A stretch of DNA of 64,000 nucleotides from Ilex aquifolium. Its lineage: Eukaryota; Streptophyta; Magnoliopsida; Aquifoliales; Aquifoliaceae. The stretch covers positions 2,480,501 to 2,544,500 of the forward strand of contig OX637402.1 in NCBI GenBank assembly GCA_951799425.1, written 5' to 3'. Positions 47,259-60,761 of the stretch are shown here, piece after piece. The stretch's first letter is position 1, and each line of letters starts with the position of its first letter. The notes beneath the pieces are model-generated. The model saw only the letters and a program-made list of their open reading frames with translations. It was not told the DNA's origin and ran no database searches. A program made the position numbers and the translations under genes.

Positions 47259-47768
47259 ATGATGGAAGGCGTCGAAGTCAATGTAATAAACAACACTCCA
47301 CATGTTGGTATGCAGTTTAACTAGGAGGATGATGCATATCAATTTTATAATAATTTTGGTGGGTATGTCGGATTTAGTGTGAGAAAAGACTATCACAACA
47401 GAAGTAAAAAAGATGGGGTGTTGATTTATAGGAAGTATGTATGTTGTAAAGAAGGGCAAAGAGTTGTGGATAAGAGGTATTGGAAAATAATGAAACCACG
47501 AGTTAAGACGTGAACAAATTGTCCAGCTCACATGTGCATTTCCCTTAATCAAGAAATTGAGAAATATGTTGTGGTCAAATTGGAGGACAACCATAATCAT
47601 CCTTTCGACCTTACTAAATGTATGCATATGATGTCATCCCAAAGAAAAGTTTCTGTTGTCCAAGGTTTTAATGTTGATATCACGGAGAATTGCGGGTTAT
47701 CAATTAAAGCATCATATGAGCTTATGAGTACTCAAGCAGGTGGAAGAGTTGGCCACGATGAACATTAA
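47259..47768 (+). pseudogene. FAR1-type DNA-binding domain fragment
   Basis: Reads EDDAYQFYNNFGGYVGFSVRK, RKYVCCKEGQR, TNCPAHMCISL and VVKLEDNHNHPF, which is the FAR1/FHY3 zinc-binding N-terminal domain (C, C, H-x-H) shared by FRS transcription factors and Mutator-like transposases. Two in-frame stops (after MQFN and after RVKT) and loss of everything downstream make it a relic. The rest of the gene is absent: gypsy element 2 begins at 47879. It could derive from a FRS gene or from a Mutator-like element; no transposase core is left to decide. Confidence 0.8.
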
Positions 47769-47878
47769 GAAAATTCATAACCAATACATAATAAAAAGAT
47801 AGAGACGAGATGCAATGAATAATCATACACAACATCATTCTAGTGTGACGCCGAATGTGGAGGATCCCAAGTTGGCGG

Positions 47879-48719
47879 TGACGAGCCCGAAATTGACTGG
47901 GCCAAGCCCAACTTATACGGACCAAGGAAGCCCAAAGAAAATCCCGTGCGGAGTTGAATAGTCCAGATTACGAAGGGCATAAGGAGAAGCCCAAATTACG
48001 GCCCCAAATCAATACAAAGTCCAAAGGACCCAAGGCCATGGACCATGGGGCGCCGCCTATGAGAGAGGCCACCCTTGGCGCCGCCCAAGGGGGCGCCGCC
48101 CATGTAGGCGCCTGCCTTGGTCTCCTCCTCCTTTATCTCCTGATTCCAATGAAGCCCACTCCAACTCAAGCCTAGCCCACTCCAACTCAAGCCTAGTCCA
48201 GCTCAGGACCTCTTCCGACGGAATAGAGACACGAGGGAGAAAATATCGGGATACGCACCGGAGATCTAATTCTACCATAACTGTACCTACCAAAGTGGTA
48301 GAATCCTACCATAACTGTGCTTACCAAAATAGTGGTGACCGCCTCAAATCACCGCCTTGGTGAACCTATATAATGTAAGCTCTCTCCACTTGGAGAGGCA
48401 TCTCATGTTCTACATACTACGCCTCCAAAACCCCTACACTCACCCTCATACACATTGCTCTCTCTCTTTCTCTCTCACAGAAGAACTGTAACTCCGGTAT
48501 ACACCATCCGGTGACAATTATTCATTAATAAAGAACACCGGCTATCGCTGCCATTCCAGAGAGTGGACGTAGGTCATCCGAGACCGAACCACTATAAATC
48601 CCTGTGTTGATTCTCTGTTTATAGTTTTGATTCATTGATTGCTCGTTAATTACTTGTTAATTGTATCACTATTCATACTTGACTGTTGATCTTTCCAAAG
48701 ACAATTTTTTGCATCATCA
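47879..48719 (+). repeat. 5' LTR of gypsy element 2 (unit 1)
   Basis: 841 bp, TGACGAGCCCG...TGCATCATCA. Contains CCTATATAATGTAAG and the shared GACCGAACCACTATAAATC block. Left flank GGCGG; its partner is not in the window. Confidence 0.85.
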
Positions 48720-48739
48720 GTTTGGCGCCGTCTGTGGGA

Positions 48740-50914
48740 ATGACTAGTCTTCCTACTCTCGTTCAATCCATGGCAATCACTACCCGATCTATGAGCCAGC
48801 AACCGGGAGACAACAACCAGGCTCACCGGGAGGAGGCTCCGCCTCCCATCGTACCTGGGGAACCTTCTACTACTGCTGCTCCCGCCACTGGACAGCAACA
48901 ACTCCTCCAGACCATGCAGCTGCTGGTGAGCCAGAACCAGCAGATCATCCAACTCATGCTCTCCCAAGGAGGAATCCCACTCCCTCCACCAGGAGAGGAA
49001 CAACCTGTCCCTTCTGGACGCCAGACTGGCCCCCACCATGGGGTCCCTTACCATAATGCTCCAGGGCCACGCCAGGGAGTCCCTCATCCAGCAGTCCCTC
49101 CTCAACACGCAGGGAGTTCACGCGTTCCCCCTTCGCATGTGCCTGCCCAGGAGGACGCAGGAGAGAGTCAATATGGAGACCACGAAAGCCAATATCCGAC
49201 CAAGGATGTCCCTAATCAGTGGGACGAGAAGATTAGAGAGGTACAAAACCAACTGGGTGATGCCCTCAATGCTAACAAGGCACAGGCGCCTGAGACCTTG
49301 GACTACCTGGTAAGACGTACCGACACTCTTTTTACTGCTGATATAGTGAATTATCCTCTGCCTTCAAAATTCAAGATGCCCAACATCGAGATTTTTGATG
49401 GTACCAAAGACCCCCTTGACCACCTCGACATGTACAAGTCCCTCATGCAACTCCACAACGTGCCTGAGGAGATTATGTGCAGAGCTTTCCCGACCACCCT
49501 GAAGGGATCTGCTCGCCAGTGATTCTCCAAACTCAGGCCCTCCTCTGTCCGCTCCTTCGCAGAGCTTAGCAGAGCCTTCGTCTCCCACTTTATTGGGGGA
49601 CGACGGCATCAGAAACCAGTGACCCACCTGCTCACCATCAAGCAGGATAGGGATGAAAGCCTCAGAGACTACCTTGCCCGTTTCAATGAAGAAATTCTCC
49701 AGGTTGAGGAGCCAGATGACAAGGTAGCTCTAGCCGCCTTTATCGCCGGCCTCCGCACTTCCAGCTTAATGTTCTCAGTCCTCAAGAAACCACCCTCTAG
49801 CATGCCCGAGCTGCTGTCCAGGGCACAGAAGTACATGAATGCGGAGGACGTCACCAAGGCCTGTCGAGGTGAGTCCTCCCGAGGGGGGGAGAAGAGGAAG
49901 GAAACTCACGAAGACAGGAGGGAGACTGAAAACAAGAGGAAGAAGACCAACAGAGTGCCTGTGAAGGACCGTCTTGGTCCACTAATAACCGAGAGACCGA
50001 CAACCTTTCACACCGCTCAATGCCTCAGTGGAGCACATCTTGTTCCAAATACAGGATGACCCCGCCGTCCGTTGGCCCGAAAAAATGAAGTCCGACCCCA
50101 AGCGTCGGAATCCCAGCAAGTACTGTCGCTTCCACCGCGACCATGGCCATGACACAAATGACTGCTTCCAGTTGAAGAAACAGATTGAGGAACTTATTCA
50201 GCGAGGCCAACTAAGGCAATATGTTGTTGGTCGAGGACCAACTCCACCACACGAGGGACACGAGCGCCAGCAGCCCCTCGGTGAGATTCAGACCATCGCA
50301 GGGGGGTTAGGAGGAGGAGGTGACTCCAACTCCGCCAGGAAGGCGCACGCCAGGAAAGCCAGGCAGGCAGAGTCACATGACTCCCGCCCAATGAAGACAC
50401 CCCGACATGGGGAAGAGGAGGTCATCACTTTCTCAGATAGAGACCTTGAGGGGGTCCAAGCTCCACATGATGACCCTCTAGTCCTAACCTTGATGATGGC
50501 TAACTACCAGGTAAGGAGGGTCCTTGTTGATAGTGGTAGCTCCGTCGACATCCTGTTTGCCACAACCTACGACAGCCTTCACCTTGGCAGAGAAAGACTA
50601 CAACCAGTCAGGACTCCCTTGGTTGGCTTCTCAGGAGAGAGAGTCCAACCCTTGGGGTCTATCACCCTACCTGTCACAGCAGGGACTGCTCCAAGGAGTT
50701 CTACTATCATGGTAAATTTTCTTGTACTTGATTGCCCTTCTGCATATAATATAATTCTTGGACGCCCTGCCCTCAATGCTCTAAGGGTAGTTCCATCTAC
50801 CTACCACATTCTCCTCCGTTTCCCAACCTCTAGTGGGATTGGGGAGATAAGGGGAGATCAGGTCTCAGCCAGAGAGTGCTATGTGGCCTCTATGAGGGCT
50901 AAGAGACCGCACGA
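48740..50914 (+). pseudogene. gypsy gag-protease, broken copy (unit 1)
   Basis: Starts MTSLPTLVQSMAITTRSM. In-frame TGA at 49520 replaces an expected Trp in the gag core. A one-base gain near 49984 (CTAATAACC where unit 2 has CTACCTCC) shifts the frame; reading resumes in another frame as VEHILFQIQDDPAVRWPEK. Then come the C/H knuckle CRFHRDHGHDTNDC and protease VLVDSGSSVDILF (about 50519). The frame leaves gypsy sequence at 50914 and stops soon after. Confidence 0.9.
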
Positions 50915-52659
50915 ATTACAAATATCTTAATTACAAATATCTTAAAAGATATTTATCCTAAAAGATATTTAATTACAAATATCCTAAAATATATTTAAAT
51001 ATCCTAAAAGATATTTAAATACAAATATCCTAAAAGATATTTATTTACAAATATCAAGAAGATCTTGATTTACACTTTGATCTCCCTTTGTTTTGAGCTT
51101 TAATAATTTACACCCTATGCTTTGATAAGTTGCTCTCCATGCTTTGATAATTGGCTCCCGTCGTTTTGACGCATAAAAACCTGAAAAGAACAACATTCAA
51201 TGCATTATCCTTAATTCACACATTAACCCTAATTAGATTTATTTTGACTATTTTAACTTTATTTAATTACATAATTGACCTTTTAATTTAATTACATTTT
51301 GCATTAATTAGGGTTAATCAACCACCCTAGATGCATAGAGAACCTCAACATCCATCATCGCTCTATCAACGGGAGCGCCTGTAATTAGAGACATGGTCAG
51401 TATAAAGAACCATCATCGAAAATACATTAAGGTGAAAACAGGATTGGAGAAAGCGGGTTCGCCTCTTACCCAATCGAAAGCCATCATAGTCTCCCTCTCT
51501 GGCAAAAACCCAGAATGCCAATTCGTCACCCATGAGTGCCTGACAGCTGCCTGCCAGAAAGCAGCTTCCCACCACCGTCGGTTTCACGAATTTGTGCTTA
51601 AAACTCAAATTCTGAGAGATAGAAGCATTTTTTGGGAAAAATTGTTGACCAAACCGCCTACGGTAGTTTGTATGTCGTAGATCTAGAAAAAAATACCCGA
51701 ATTCAAAAAAAAAAAATTAGCCTCAAACGAACAATTGAGCACAAAGTTATGACCATTCGAAGTTTTACCGGCTTTTTATAATTTTCTAATGCTCCAACCC
51801 AGTAGCCCCTTGGGCGCCTCCAGCCCCTTGGGCACTGCCCAGTACTCCCACGCCGCCTCTTACAAGCCCAAAGTTGTCGCCCATCTGGAGCACGTCGGTG
51901 CCACCTCTACCTCCTCATCTCCTGCTCACGTCATCCAAGGTCTTAATACCTGATCAGCCAACTCAGAAGCACCCACACTGGCGACGCCTTCTGCGCTAGG
52001 AGAGTCGCCCAGGCCGCCTATGGAGCCAGCGCCCAGCGCCCGCCTGCCTGACATCCACCTGTCTGGCGCCCATCTGCCTGGCACCCACCTACCTGGCGCC
52101 CCGCGCCCAGGATAGCCAAGGCTCTCTCTTAGTCTTCCATCTCGCCTAAAGGCGCCGCCTCCTCTCTCACATTGGGTGCTGCCCATGGCCCCCTCAACTG
52201 TCCAAGCATTGCCCATTGCTCCTCCAATGTTCCCCACACCAAAAGTCACGACAAAAGTTCCCAAATGCCTCTCACCATCGCCATCAAAAGAGCCCACTAC
52301 ACTCCCGGCGCCAACAGGCCACGGGCGCTGCCCAGCCCTGGGCCAGCCCTCTTGAGCTCTTCGTCGTCTCGCCAACGGTACCCACCTTATTCGAGCTCCT
52401 AGTATCCATGGATTTGTTGTGATTTGAGAAAAAGAAGACTAAGGAAGAAAGGAGGAGGAAAGACTAAAGACCTTTATTTATAAGCGAAGAGAATGCCGAA
52501 AAATGCAAAAAATATCATATATCTGTAAGCTCAACAGAGTCCGTGAAGATGAAAAAGCGTCGTGGGAGTAAGAAAACTCCTGCTCAAGTGAAGAAGAAGC
52601 ACATGCCCTCAACCCCTTCCTCTCGCAAAAAGTCAGAGGCTTAGGGCATGGGGGGCAAA

Positions 52660-53420
52660 TAATGAGCTCGAAATCAACTGGGTTAGGCCCAATGGATTAA
52701 TAAGGCCCAAGTCACCTGCACCAAGAGGAACCCGAGTCATCAGAACCCAAAAAGGAGTCCAACACGTCAGTGCCCAAAGGAGCCTCCCAAGGGGGCGCCG
52801 CCCAAGGGGGTCACCCAAGCCCCTGGCACCACCCATGGGCTGGCCTCCTGTCTCTCCTTCGCCCTCCTCACTCTGCCACTTCGACTCAGTCCAGCCCAAT
52901 CCAGGATCCTCCTTCCGAAGGAATAGGAACACCAACCCAGCTCAGGATCCTCCTCCGAAGGAATAAGAGCGCGAGGGAGAGAATATCAGGATATGCACGG
53001 AGATCTAATCCTACCTTAATTGTACTTACCAAAATAGTAGAAGCTCTCTCCCCCACGTTACCGCCTCACCATACCTATATAATGTAAACCCTCTTCACAT
53101 AAAGGGCATGACCTTAAGACCTCTATAATTTGGGATCCCTACATACACTACACCTCCTTACACACATTGCTTCTCTCTCCTAAATCATTGTAATTCTCCC
53201 AGAGTGTACTCTCCCGGTTACATTATTCATCAATAAAGATCTCCGGTCACCGCTGATGTTCCCGAGAGTGGAGTAGGTTGCTCGGACCGAACCACTATAA
53301 ATCTTTGTGTTGACTCCGTATTTACTGTTTTGCCATTGATTGCCTACTTATTGCTCATTAATTTCACCCTTACATATACTCGACTGTTGATCTTGCGCAA
53401 TACCAATTTGTGCATCATCA
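52660..53420 (+). repeat. 3' LTR of gypsy element 1, copy in unit 2
   Basis: Duplicate of 40642-41402, with the polypurine tract before it and GTATT after it. The matching 5' LTR was not duplicated. Confidence 0.9.
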
Positions 53421-53425
53421 GTATT

Positions 53426-55320
53426 CAACAAGGGTGAGAATCTTCCATGCGGCCAATTTGATTAAAGCACCTCCTTTGCCTGCAAGTGAGGTTCTAATAG
53501 CACACTCTAAAATAAACCCATGATTAAAATAATTTGTATAACAAAAACCCCCCACAACATAGTAAAAAGCTTGAACAAAAATCAACAAATCAAACTTACT
53601 TTAACAATAAGTAGGACAGAGATAGAGAGAAAGAGTGGATGCAGTTCCTTAATTCCATTTGTGTCGGCTCAATTAAGCAACGAACGCTTGGTGCACAAAC
53701 ATTCTCATACAAAACAAACATCAAGGAAAAAAATGATGTCATCCAACCCAAGTAATATGGAAATATGAATTAAGCATAAAACCTCCAAGAAACTATACAT
53801 AAGATTTTGGAGTAGCACAATATACATAAGTTTTTTCATTTGATAGACTCTTGTGGCAACTTGTTTTGGTTTGGATTGATGTTGGTTTTCACTTCTATGA
53901 GATTTATGTTCTGCTTGTGTTTGCTTGGGATCCTCCTCTATGTGGTTTTTTGCTTTATCTCTACTTGGGTTTTGATTTGGGTGCTTGCCGCTGCTTTCCT
54001 TTTGTTGATACATTTCTTTTGCTTATTAATCTTGTAATTTTTGTCTATTTGATGATCTTTTGTCTTAGATGCTCTTGCTTTCTTTCCTTAGGAAGAAGAA
54101 CTACCATCCCTTGCTCTCCTTTTCTTTGGCTAGATATATTTGTAAATGAGGTATACCTTTGTACACATCCTTTTGGTTAATGTACCATAAAAAAAACTTC
54201 CAGCTAATCACCCGCAACCTAGATCAAAACCACAGAAATTCAATTCACTCAAACCTTTTTGGTCATAAATCAAGATCGAAGTATATATGGTATCCAATAC
54301 ATTTCATAAAAAGAAACAAAAAATATGATACAAAACATAAACCACAAGACTAACACAAAATCCACTGAGCATATGTTAGAATATGCATGTATGAATTCTA
54401 TCGAATTGAAAAAGGGATTAAAAATATTGTAGGGACCTCGATTATTAGTTGTAGTCGAATGATGTTAGGAGCCATGAAAAACTCATGTATATGATTAATC
54501 CTACTCTTATCTTGAGTACGATTGATTAAAAAAAACAATGTTCATCACTATCATGATTAATCTCCGCTATTCAACTCCGGTCCCATGTTCATTGCAACTA
54601 CCAACATTGATGGAAAAAGCAGCAGTTGTAGCCTAACTATCAGTAGCTATTGAAATAAGCAATAGCTATAGTCCATGGAAAATGAAACTCACGAAATGAT
54701 TCATCTTTCAAAATGATAATTGAAGCATTCTCTTTAAATTAATATTTATCTCAAGAATTTGTAGAGTCTAGCATGCTTTGTGTCTCGGTTGCCTTTCTAG
54801 TTGCTTATTCAATTACAGATGAACAAGTTTTTGGTTTATCGGTTCCAATTTAGTTTGTTTTGAGTGAACATATAGCCTAATCGGACAATCTATCGTTAAG
54901 ATTCCACATCAGAACTCTTGCAATCAAATAATGAGGTAGTGGGTTTTCTCTTACACAAAATATTATGGAAGACTTATATATGGTTTCATTTTCCTTTTTT
55001 GAGTCGTAGTAATAACATATTGTATAAGAAATTGAAATGAGATACACAAATAGAAGTGCAAGTATGCAGGCTAATAAAGGAACGATTGAAAGAAAGTTAC
55101 AGTACAAGTTTTCCGGTCTATTTAACTATAGAGCAGTTCTCTCGATCAAGTGGCTAATATCTTGTCAGTATCCTAACCTTAACTTTTATATGGAGTTAAC
55201 TCAATAGAGGTAGGAGACAGTGAATGTAAAAATTACTTCATGGGGGTTGAATTTCATGATTTTCATCTCAAGAAGAACTTGCCAAAAAGAAAACTATCCA
55301 ATATGAAATCTCGAAAAATG
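53426..55320. other. duplicate of 41408-43302, no gene seen
   Basis: Same content as in unit 1, with one visible base change near 53896. Confidence 0.4.
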
Positions 55321-55325
55321 AATTT

Positions 55326-56097
55326 TGATGATGCACAAATTGATATTGCGCAAAATCAACAGTCGAGTATATTTGAGGGTGCAATCAATGAGCAATAAGT
55401 AGGCGATCAATGGCAAAACAGTAAATATGGAGTCAACACAAAGATTTATAGTGGTTCGGTCCGGGTGACCTACTCCACTCTCAAGAACGACAGCGGTGGC
55501 CGGAGATCTTTATTGATGAATAATGTAATCGGAAGAGTACACTTCGGGAGAATTACAATGCTTTAGGAGAGAGAAACAATGTGTGTAAGGAGGTGTAGTG
55601 TGTGTAGGGATCTCAAATTATAGAGGTCTCAAGGTCCTTGGACATGCCCTCTATGTGGAGAGGGCTTACATTATATAGGTATGGTGAGGCAGTGAGGTTA
55701 GGCGATCACCACTATTTTGGTAAGTACAATTAAGATAGGACTCTACCACTTTGGTAAGTATAATTATGGTAGGATTAGATCTTCGTGCATATCCCGATAT
55801 TCTCTCCCTCGTGCTCCTATTCTGTCGGAGGAGGATCCTGAGTTGGGCTGGACTTGAGTTGGAGTGACAAGGTGAGGAGAGATACCACCGAGGCGGTATT
55901 GAGGAAGAGGGAGAGCATGGAACGAAGGAGAGCAAGGGTCCCCTTGGGGTAGCCTCCTTGGGTGGTGCCCCTTGGGGTGGCCTCCTTGGGTGGCACCCCT
56001 TGGGGGTTGGTGTCTTGGTCTCCCTTTAGAACCTGGTTCGCTTGACTTGGGCCTCATTGACTTGTTGGACCCGGCCCAGTTGATTTTGGGCTCATCA
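55326..56097 (-). mobile_element. solo LTR, inverted, copy in unit 2
   Basis: Duplicate of 43308-44075, including AATTT on both sides. It is 4 bp longer because of GTCTTGGTCTCC against GTCTCTCC near 56010. Confidence 0.92.
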
Positions 56098-56102
56098 AAT
56101 TT

Positions 56103-57605
56103 TACCTTCATCTCTCTGCTAGGTCCCATCCACTGATCCCGAAAACCATTTGGGCCGAAAATTGAATGTTTGCTTTTTTGGAAAAGGTAAACTAAGAGAT
56201 CTATGTTCAATTTCATTGACTCTATCATCCTTCTTTTATTTGAATAGCAAATTTATGTTCAATTTACATATGTTGCTGCACTTCATTGCCTAGTATAAGT
56301 AACGCATGTCCGGAATAACTGAAAAAGGAAGGAAAAAATGTGGCAAGAGAATGGAGAAAGATAAATTAGTGGACTAATATTAAAACCGAAACCTACCTGT
56401 AGGACAAAATAACTTGAAAAAAACAGTATAAAGCATATATAACTCTCTATAGATGTTGAATGATCTTTCCTATACTAATAGAACAAGTCGAGGAAAGAAC
56501 ATAGGAAGGGAAGATGTTAGTTACATGGTGATCCTTCCAATAATAAATATTAGTCTTCGAGACCTTTTTGTTGGAACGGAAGTCCCAAGAATTATTGACA
56601 GCTCGTATGTATCAAATACAAAAAAAAATCATTAAAACCCTACAAAAAGAACTAGGGTTTACCTTCGAGATCGCTCTCGATTGATCTCATCTCAGAACGA
56701 ATGCAAAATATAAAGACAGGCACAGAAAACAGCTTAATGAACCCCACGATCTTCTGTCGTATATCTCCCAACACCAAAATCCGGATGTAGTTTGGGCTGC
56801 AAAAACTTTCAAATTTTTGCTCTCTCTCTCATCCTCTCTTAAAATGTGAATAATAAAGGTGATGTTGATTTAGAGGGTCTAGAGATCTATATATAGGTTA
56901 CAACAGAAATCCCAAGGAGAAATAAGGGTCGAGCTTCCAATGGGCCTAGGATTCCTATGTTCAACCCAGAACAAATATCTTGTAGTCCATTAATAATAAG
57001 TTAGTCCACTAAAAACTTATTATTAATCTCCTTAGCCTTATCTCAAAAATTATATTTCGAACTTCTTATTATTATATGCTTAATAATCTCCCCACATTTA
57101 AGATTACAAATGTCCATCAATTAAATAAATTACTGATAATTATATTTAATTGACTTCTTTTATTCCTTGAGACCTTACCACTCAACTTATTTGTCATGTT
57201 GGATAATTAAATCCACCTGTAGGGTTTGACATGAACAAAACTTATGAGCTTCCTCAAGAAGACATCATCAACCAATTTAAATACTAGACGTGGTTTCCTT
57301 TAATAATTAATTTTCACCATACAAATAATATCGTCTCTCAATTCACCGAACTTATTGACTCAATATGAATCTCACTCTTTGATGAATTAAAGTGACAATT
57401 ATTATATACACGTGGTAATTAAATATCTCGGGATTAAGAGTATAAGCAATCATAATAACCATGAAGTATTTATTATCTTATTCAATCAGTAAAAGATAAT
57501 AACATCAACATGGATTTGTTCAATACACAAAGTGTACTAATGCAATAATCCGAGACATCAAATAGTCTCTTATAGACAAGATAGACTATGCCAGAATATT
57601 ACACT
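56103..57605. other. duplicate of 44081-45583, no gene seen
   Basis: Same AT-rich sequence as in unit 1. No difference noticed by eye. Confidence 0.4.
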
Positions 57606-57610
57606 ACAAT

Positions 57611-58183
57611 TGATGATGCACAAATTGGTTTGCACACCACAGTCAAGTAATAGTATAAAATGCAATAAAATAAGTAGAGAAAGAGAAGACAAGGTTTATA
57701 GTGGTTCGGTCAACATGACCTACGTCCACTTTCAATGGCTAAGTTCGCCGGGAATTTTATTAACTCCGGTGTGTTGGGAGAGTAGAGAATTACAAGAGGG
57801 AAGAGAGATGAGCTTGATCTTTGTGAGATGCCCCCCAAGTGATGGGGAAGCTTACAATTTATAGTCGTCTGCGTAGTAATTGAATGGGTAGTTTGACGGT
57901 CATAACGGATTGTAGCAACTTAATAGCATTAAACAGCTTGACGACCTCTCCTCTCCTTGGCGACCTCTCCTCTCCTCAACAGGCAAGGGAGTGCTCTCCA
58001 AAGGTCTTGGCCAAATGATGAGTGAATGTTGACTTCCCCCAAGCGGCCCGGATGCTCTCTTAGTGGAGTAGCTCCCTAATGAGCTTGACCGGTCTGGACC
58101 ACTTAGGGCCTGCTTGGTCTTCTACGAGCTTGGGCTCCTTTGGGCTTTATACCTGGATTGGATTGTTTGGACCTGACCCATCA
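57611..58183 (-). mobile_element. second solo LTR, inverted, copy in unit 2
   Basis: Duplicate of 45589-46161, ACAAT on both sides. Confidence 0.9.
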
Positions 58184-58188
58184 ACAAT

Positions 58189-59280
58189 CATACCGATGAC
58201 GTGTCCAATTTCATTTAGGATTGTGAACCTATATTCATATTATATAAGGATCCAATAATCTGATCTTCTATGCATAAGCTGAACTCTATACATCAGATTA
58301 TCTACAATATAAAATATAAGACACACATGCATACCATATATCAAATATAATGCAAACATTTTGCCCATATAGATTATCAATAAAATGGAAAAAAAAAAAA
58401 AACAAACTCCTATTAATAAAAGGAGTTTCACTACAAAAAGTAATCTTTTAGTATATAACTCTATCACTTTTCTCTTTTGTGTGTGTGCGTGTCTGCAGAG
58501 AGAAAGAGAGAGAGGGTGGGGGAGGGGAAGGGGAAGGGGAAGGAAGAGGGGATCTGTGTTTTTGCCAAATTCAATCCATCCTGAAACAAATGCATCTCAA
58601 TGTAGATAAAGTTTTTTCAGTTACTCATCCTCATGTCTCTTCAGTTATTAAAGAGTAGTTTAGTGGGAATATCAAAAGATTTTTATTTTTTATTTTTGAA
58701 AAAAGGAATATGAAAAGTAGAGAGGTGTTATATGGTATTTTGACATCACGTTGGGTGATGACTACGCTAAGATCCTCAATAATTGCGATATAAAGAATTT
58801 ACAAGAAGGAAGAATATGAAGTGGCCTATGTTCAATCAATAACGGTTGTGTATTGAAATTAAGTTGTATATTTAGTTTTAGAATCCAGCGGGTCCAAGAC
58901 ATAAATCAATTTAATAGTTAATGGAATAGAGATACAAAAGAACATAGGATATAAGTGACATTAGTTGTTTTATTAAGGTTATTTTTTAGTCAATTAAAAG
59001 TTTTTTACTTAGCTGCCTTTTATTAGTAATAATACAGATATATCTATATATATGTACTTGTGAACATGCCCCTCTAAAATAAGCATACCTACTATGAAAA
59101 TGTTTTCATATATCTATTTTATAGTGGCTTATAAATTTACAATGACGCACATAACAATTTTAGATTAAATATAATGGCTCATAAATGCTTCTTTAGGATT
59201 TTGGTTTTTAATTTAACATGCAATATTTTTTTGATCTAACCTAATTGTAATTTATCAGGCCTTGTTATTTTTTGTCACCT
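58189..59280. other. duplicate of 46167-47258, no gene seen
   Basis: Same content as in unit 1, including the long A run and the GA-rich tract. Confidence 0.4.
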
Positions 59281-59790
59281 ATGATGGAAGGCGTCGAAGT
59301 CAATGTAATAAACAACACTCCACATGTTGGTATGCAGTTTAACTAGGAGGATGATGCATATCAATTTTATAATAATTTTGGTGGGTATGTCGGATTTAGT
59401 GTGAGAAAAGACTATCACAACAGAAGTAAAAAAGATGGGGTGTTGATTTATAGGAAGTATGTATGTTGTAAAGAAGGGCAAAGAGTTGTGGATAAGAGGT
59501 ATTGGAAAATAATGAAACCACGAGTTAAGACGTGAACAAATTGTCCAGCTCACATGTGCATTTCCCTTAATCAAGAAATTGAGAAATATGTTGTGGTCAA
59601 ATTGGAGGACAACCATAATCATCCTTTCGACCTTACTAAATGTATGCATATGATGTCATCCCAAAGAAAAGTTTCTGTTGTCCAAGGTTTTAATGTTGAT
59701 ATCACGGAGAATTGCGGGTTATCAATTAAAGCATCATATGAGCTTATGAGTACTCAAGCAGGTGGAAGAGTTGGCCACGATGAACATTAA
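59281..59790 (+). pseudogene. FAR1-type domain fragment, copy in unit 2
   Basis: Duplicate of 47259-47768 with the same two stops, so they predate the duplication. Confidence 0.8.
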
Positions 59791-59900
59791 GAAAATTCAT
59801 AACCAATACATAATAAAAAGATAGAGACGAGATGCAATGAATAATCATACACAACATCATTCTAGTGTGACGCCGAATGTGGAGGATCCCAAGTTGGCGG

Positions 59901-60741
59901 TGACGAGCCCGAAATTGACTGGGCCAAGCCCAACTTATACGGACCAAGGAAGCCCAAAGAAAATCCCGTGCGGAGTTGAATAGTCCAGATTACGAAGGGC
60001 ATAAGGAGAAGCCCAAATTACGGCCCCAAATCAATACAAAGTCCAAAGGACCCAAGGCCATGGACCATGGGGCGCCGCCTATGAGAGAGGCCACCCTTGG
60101 CGCCGCCCAAGGGGGCGCCGCCCATGTAGGCGCCTGCCTTGGTCTCCTCCTCCTTTATCTCCTGATTCCAATGAAGCCCACTCCAACTCAAGCCTAGCCC
60201 ACTCCAACTCAAGCCTAGTCCAGCTCAGGACCTCTTCCGACGGAATAGAGACACGAGGGAGAAAATATCGGGATACGCACCGGAGATCTAATTCTACCAT
60301 AACTGTACCTACCAAAGTGGTAGAATCCTACCATAACTGTGCTTACCAAAATAGTGGTGACCGCCTCAAATCACCGCCTTGGTGAACCTATATAATGTAA
60401 GCTCTCTCCACTTGGAGAGGCATCTCATGTTCTACATACTACGCCTCCAAAACCCCTACACTCACCCTCATACACATTGCTCTCTCTCTTTCTCTCTCAC
60501 AGAAGAACTGTAACTCCGGTATACACCATCCGGTGACAATTATTCATTAATAAAGAACACCGGCTATCGCTGCCATTCCAGAGAGTGGACGTAGGTCATC
60601 CGAGACCGAACCACTATAAATCCCTGTGTTGATTCTCTGTTTATAGTTTTGATTCATTGATTGCTCGTTAATTACTTGTTAATTGTATCACTATTCATAC
60701 TTGACTGTTGATCTTTCCAAAGACAATTTTTTGCATCATCA
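59901..60741 (+). repeat. 5' LTR of gypsy element 2 (unit 2)
   Basis: Duplicate of 47879-48719. Confidence 0.88.
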
Positions 60742-60761
60742 GTTTGGCGCCGTCTGTGGGA

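Larger units (their letters stand above)
38909..50914 (+). repeat. 12-kb direct tandem duplication, unit 1
   Basis: Matches 50927-62935 base for base apart from a few differences that I could see by eye: T/G near 40711, G/A near 41878, a 4-bp gap near 43993 (absent here, present near 56010), and TAATAACC against TACCTCC near 49984. Position offset is 12018 on the left, 12022 after the 4-bp gap and 12021 after the one-base gap. The right edge is at CGCACGA inside gypsy protease. Confidence 0.95.
47879..50914 (+). mobile_element. gypsy element 2, copy in unit 1, truncated
   Basis: LTR 47879-48719, primer-site region GTTTGGCGCCGTCTGTGGG (48720-48738), then gag and protease, cut at the duplication joint. 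There is no 3' LTR, because the copied segment ended inside protease/RT linker sequence. Confidence 0.9.

Noticed and set aside
47253-47627. 124-codon minus-strand frame (also 59275-59649)
   Set aside because: Exact antisense of the FAR1-type domain, which has clear family motifs on the plus strand.
48650-49108. 152-codon minus-strand frame (also 60672-61130)
   Set aside because: Antisense of gypsy gag.
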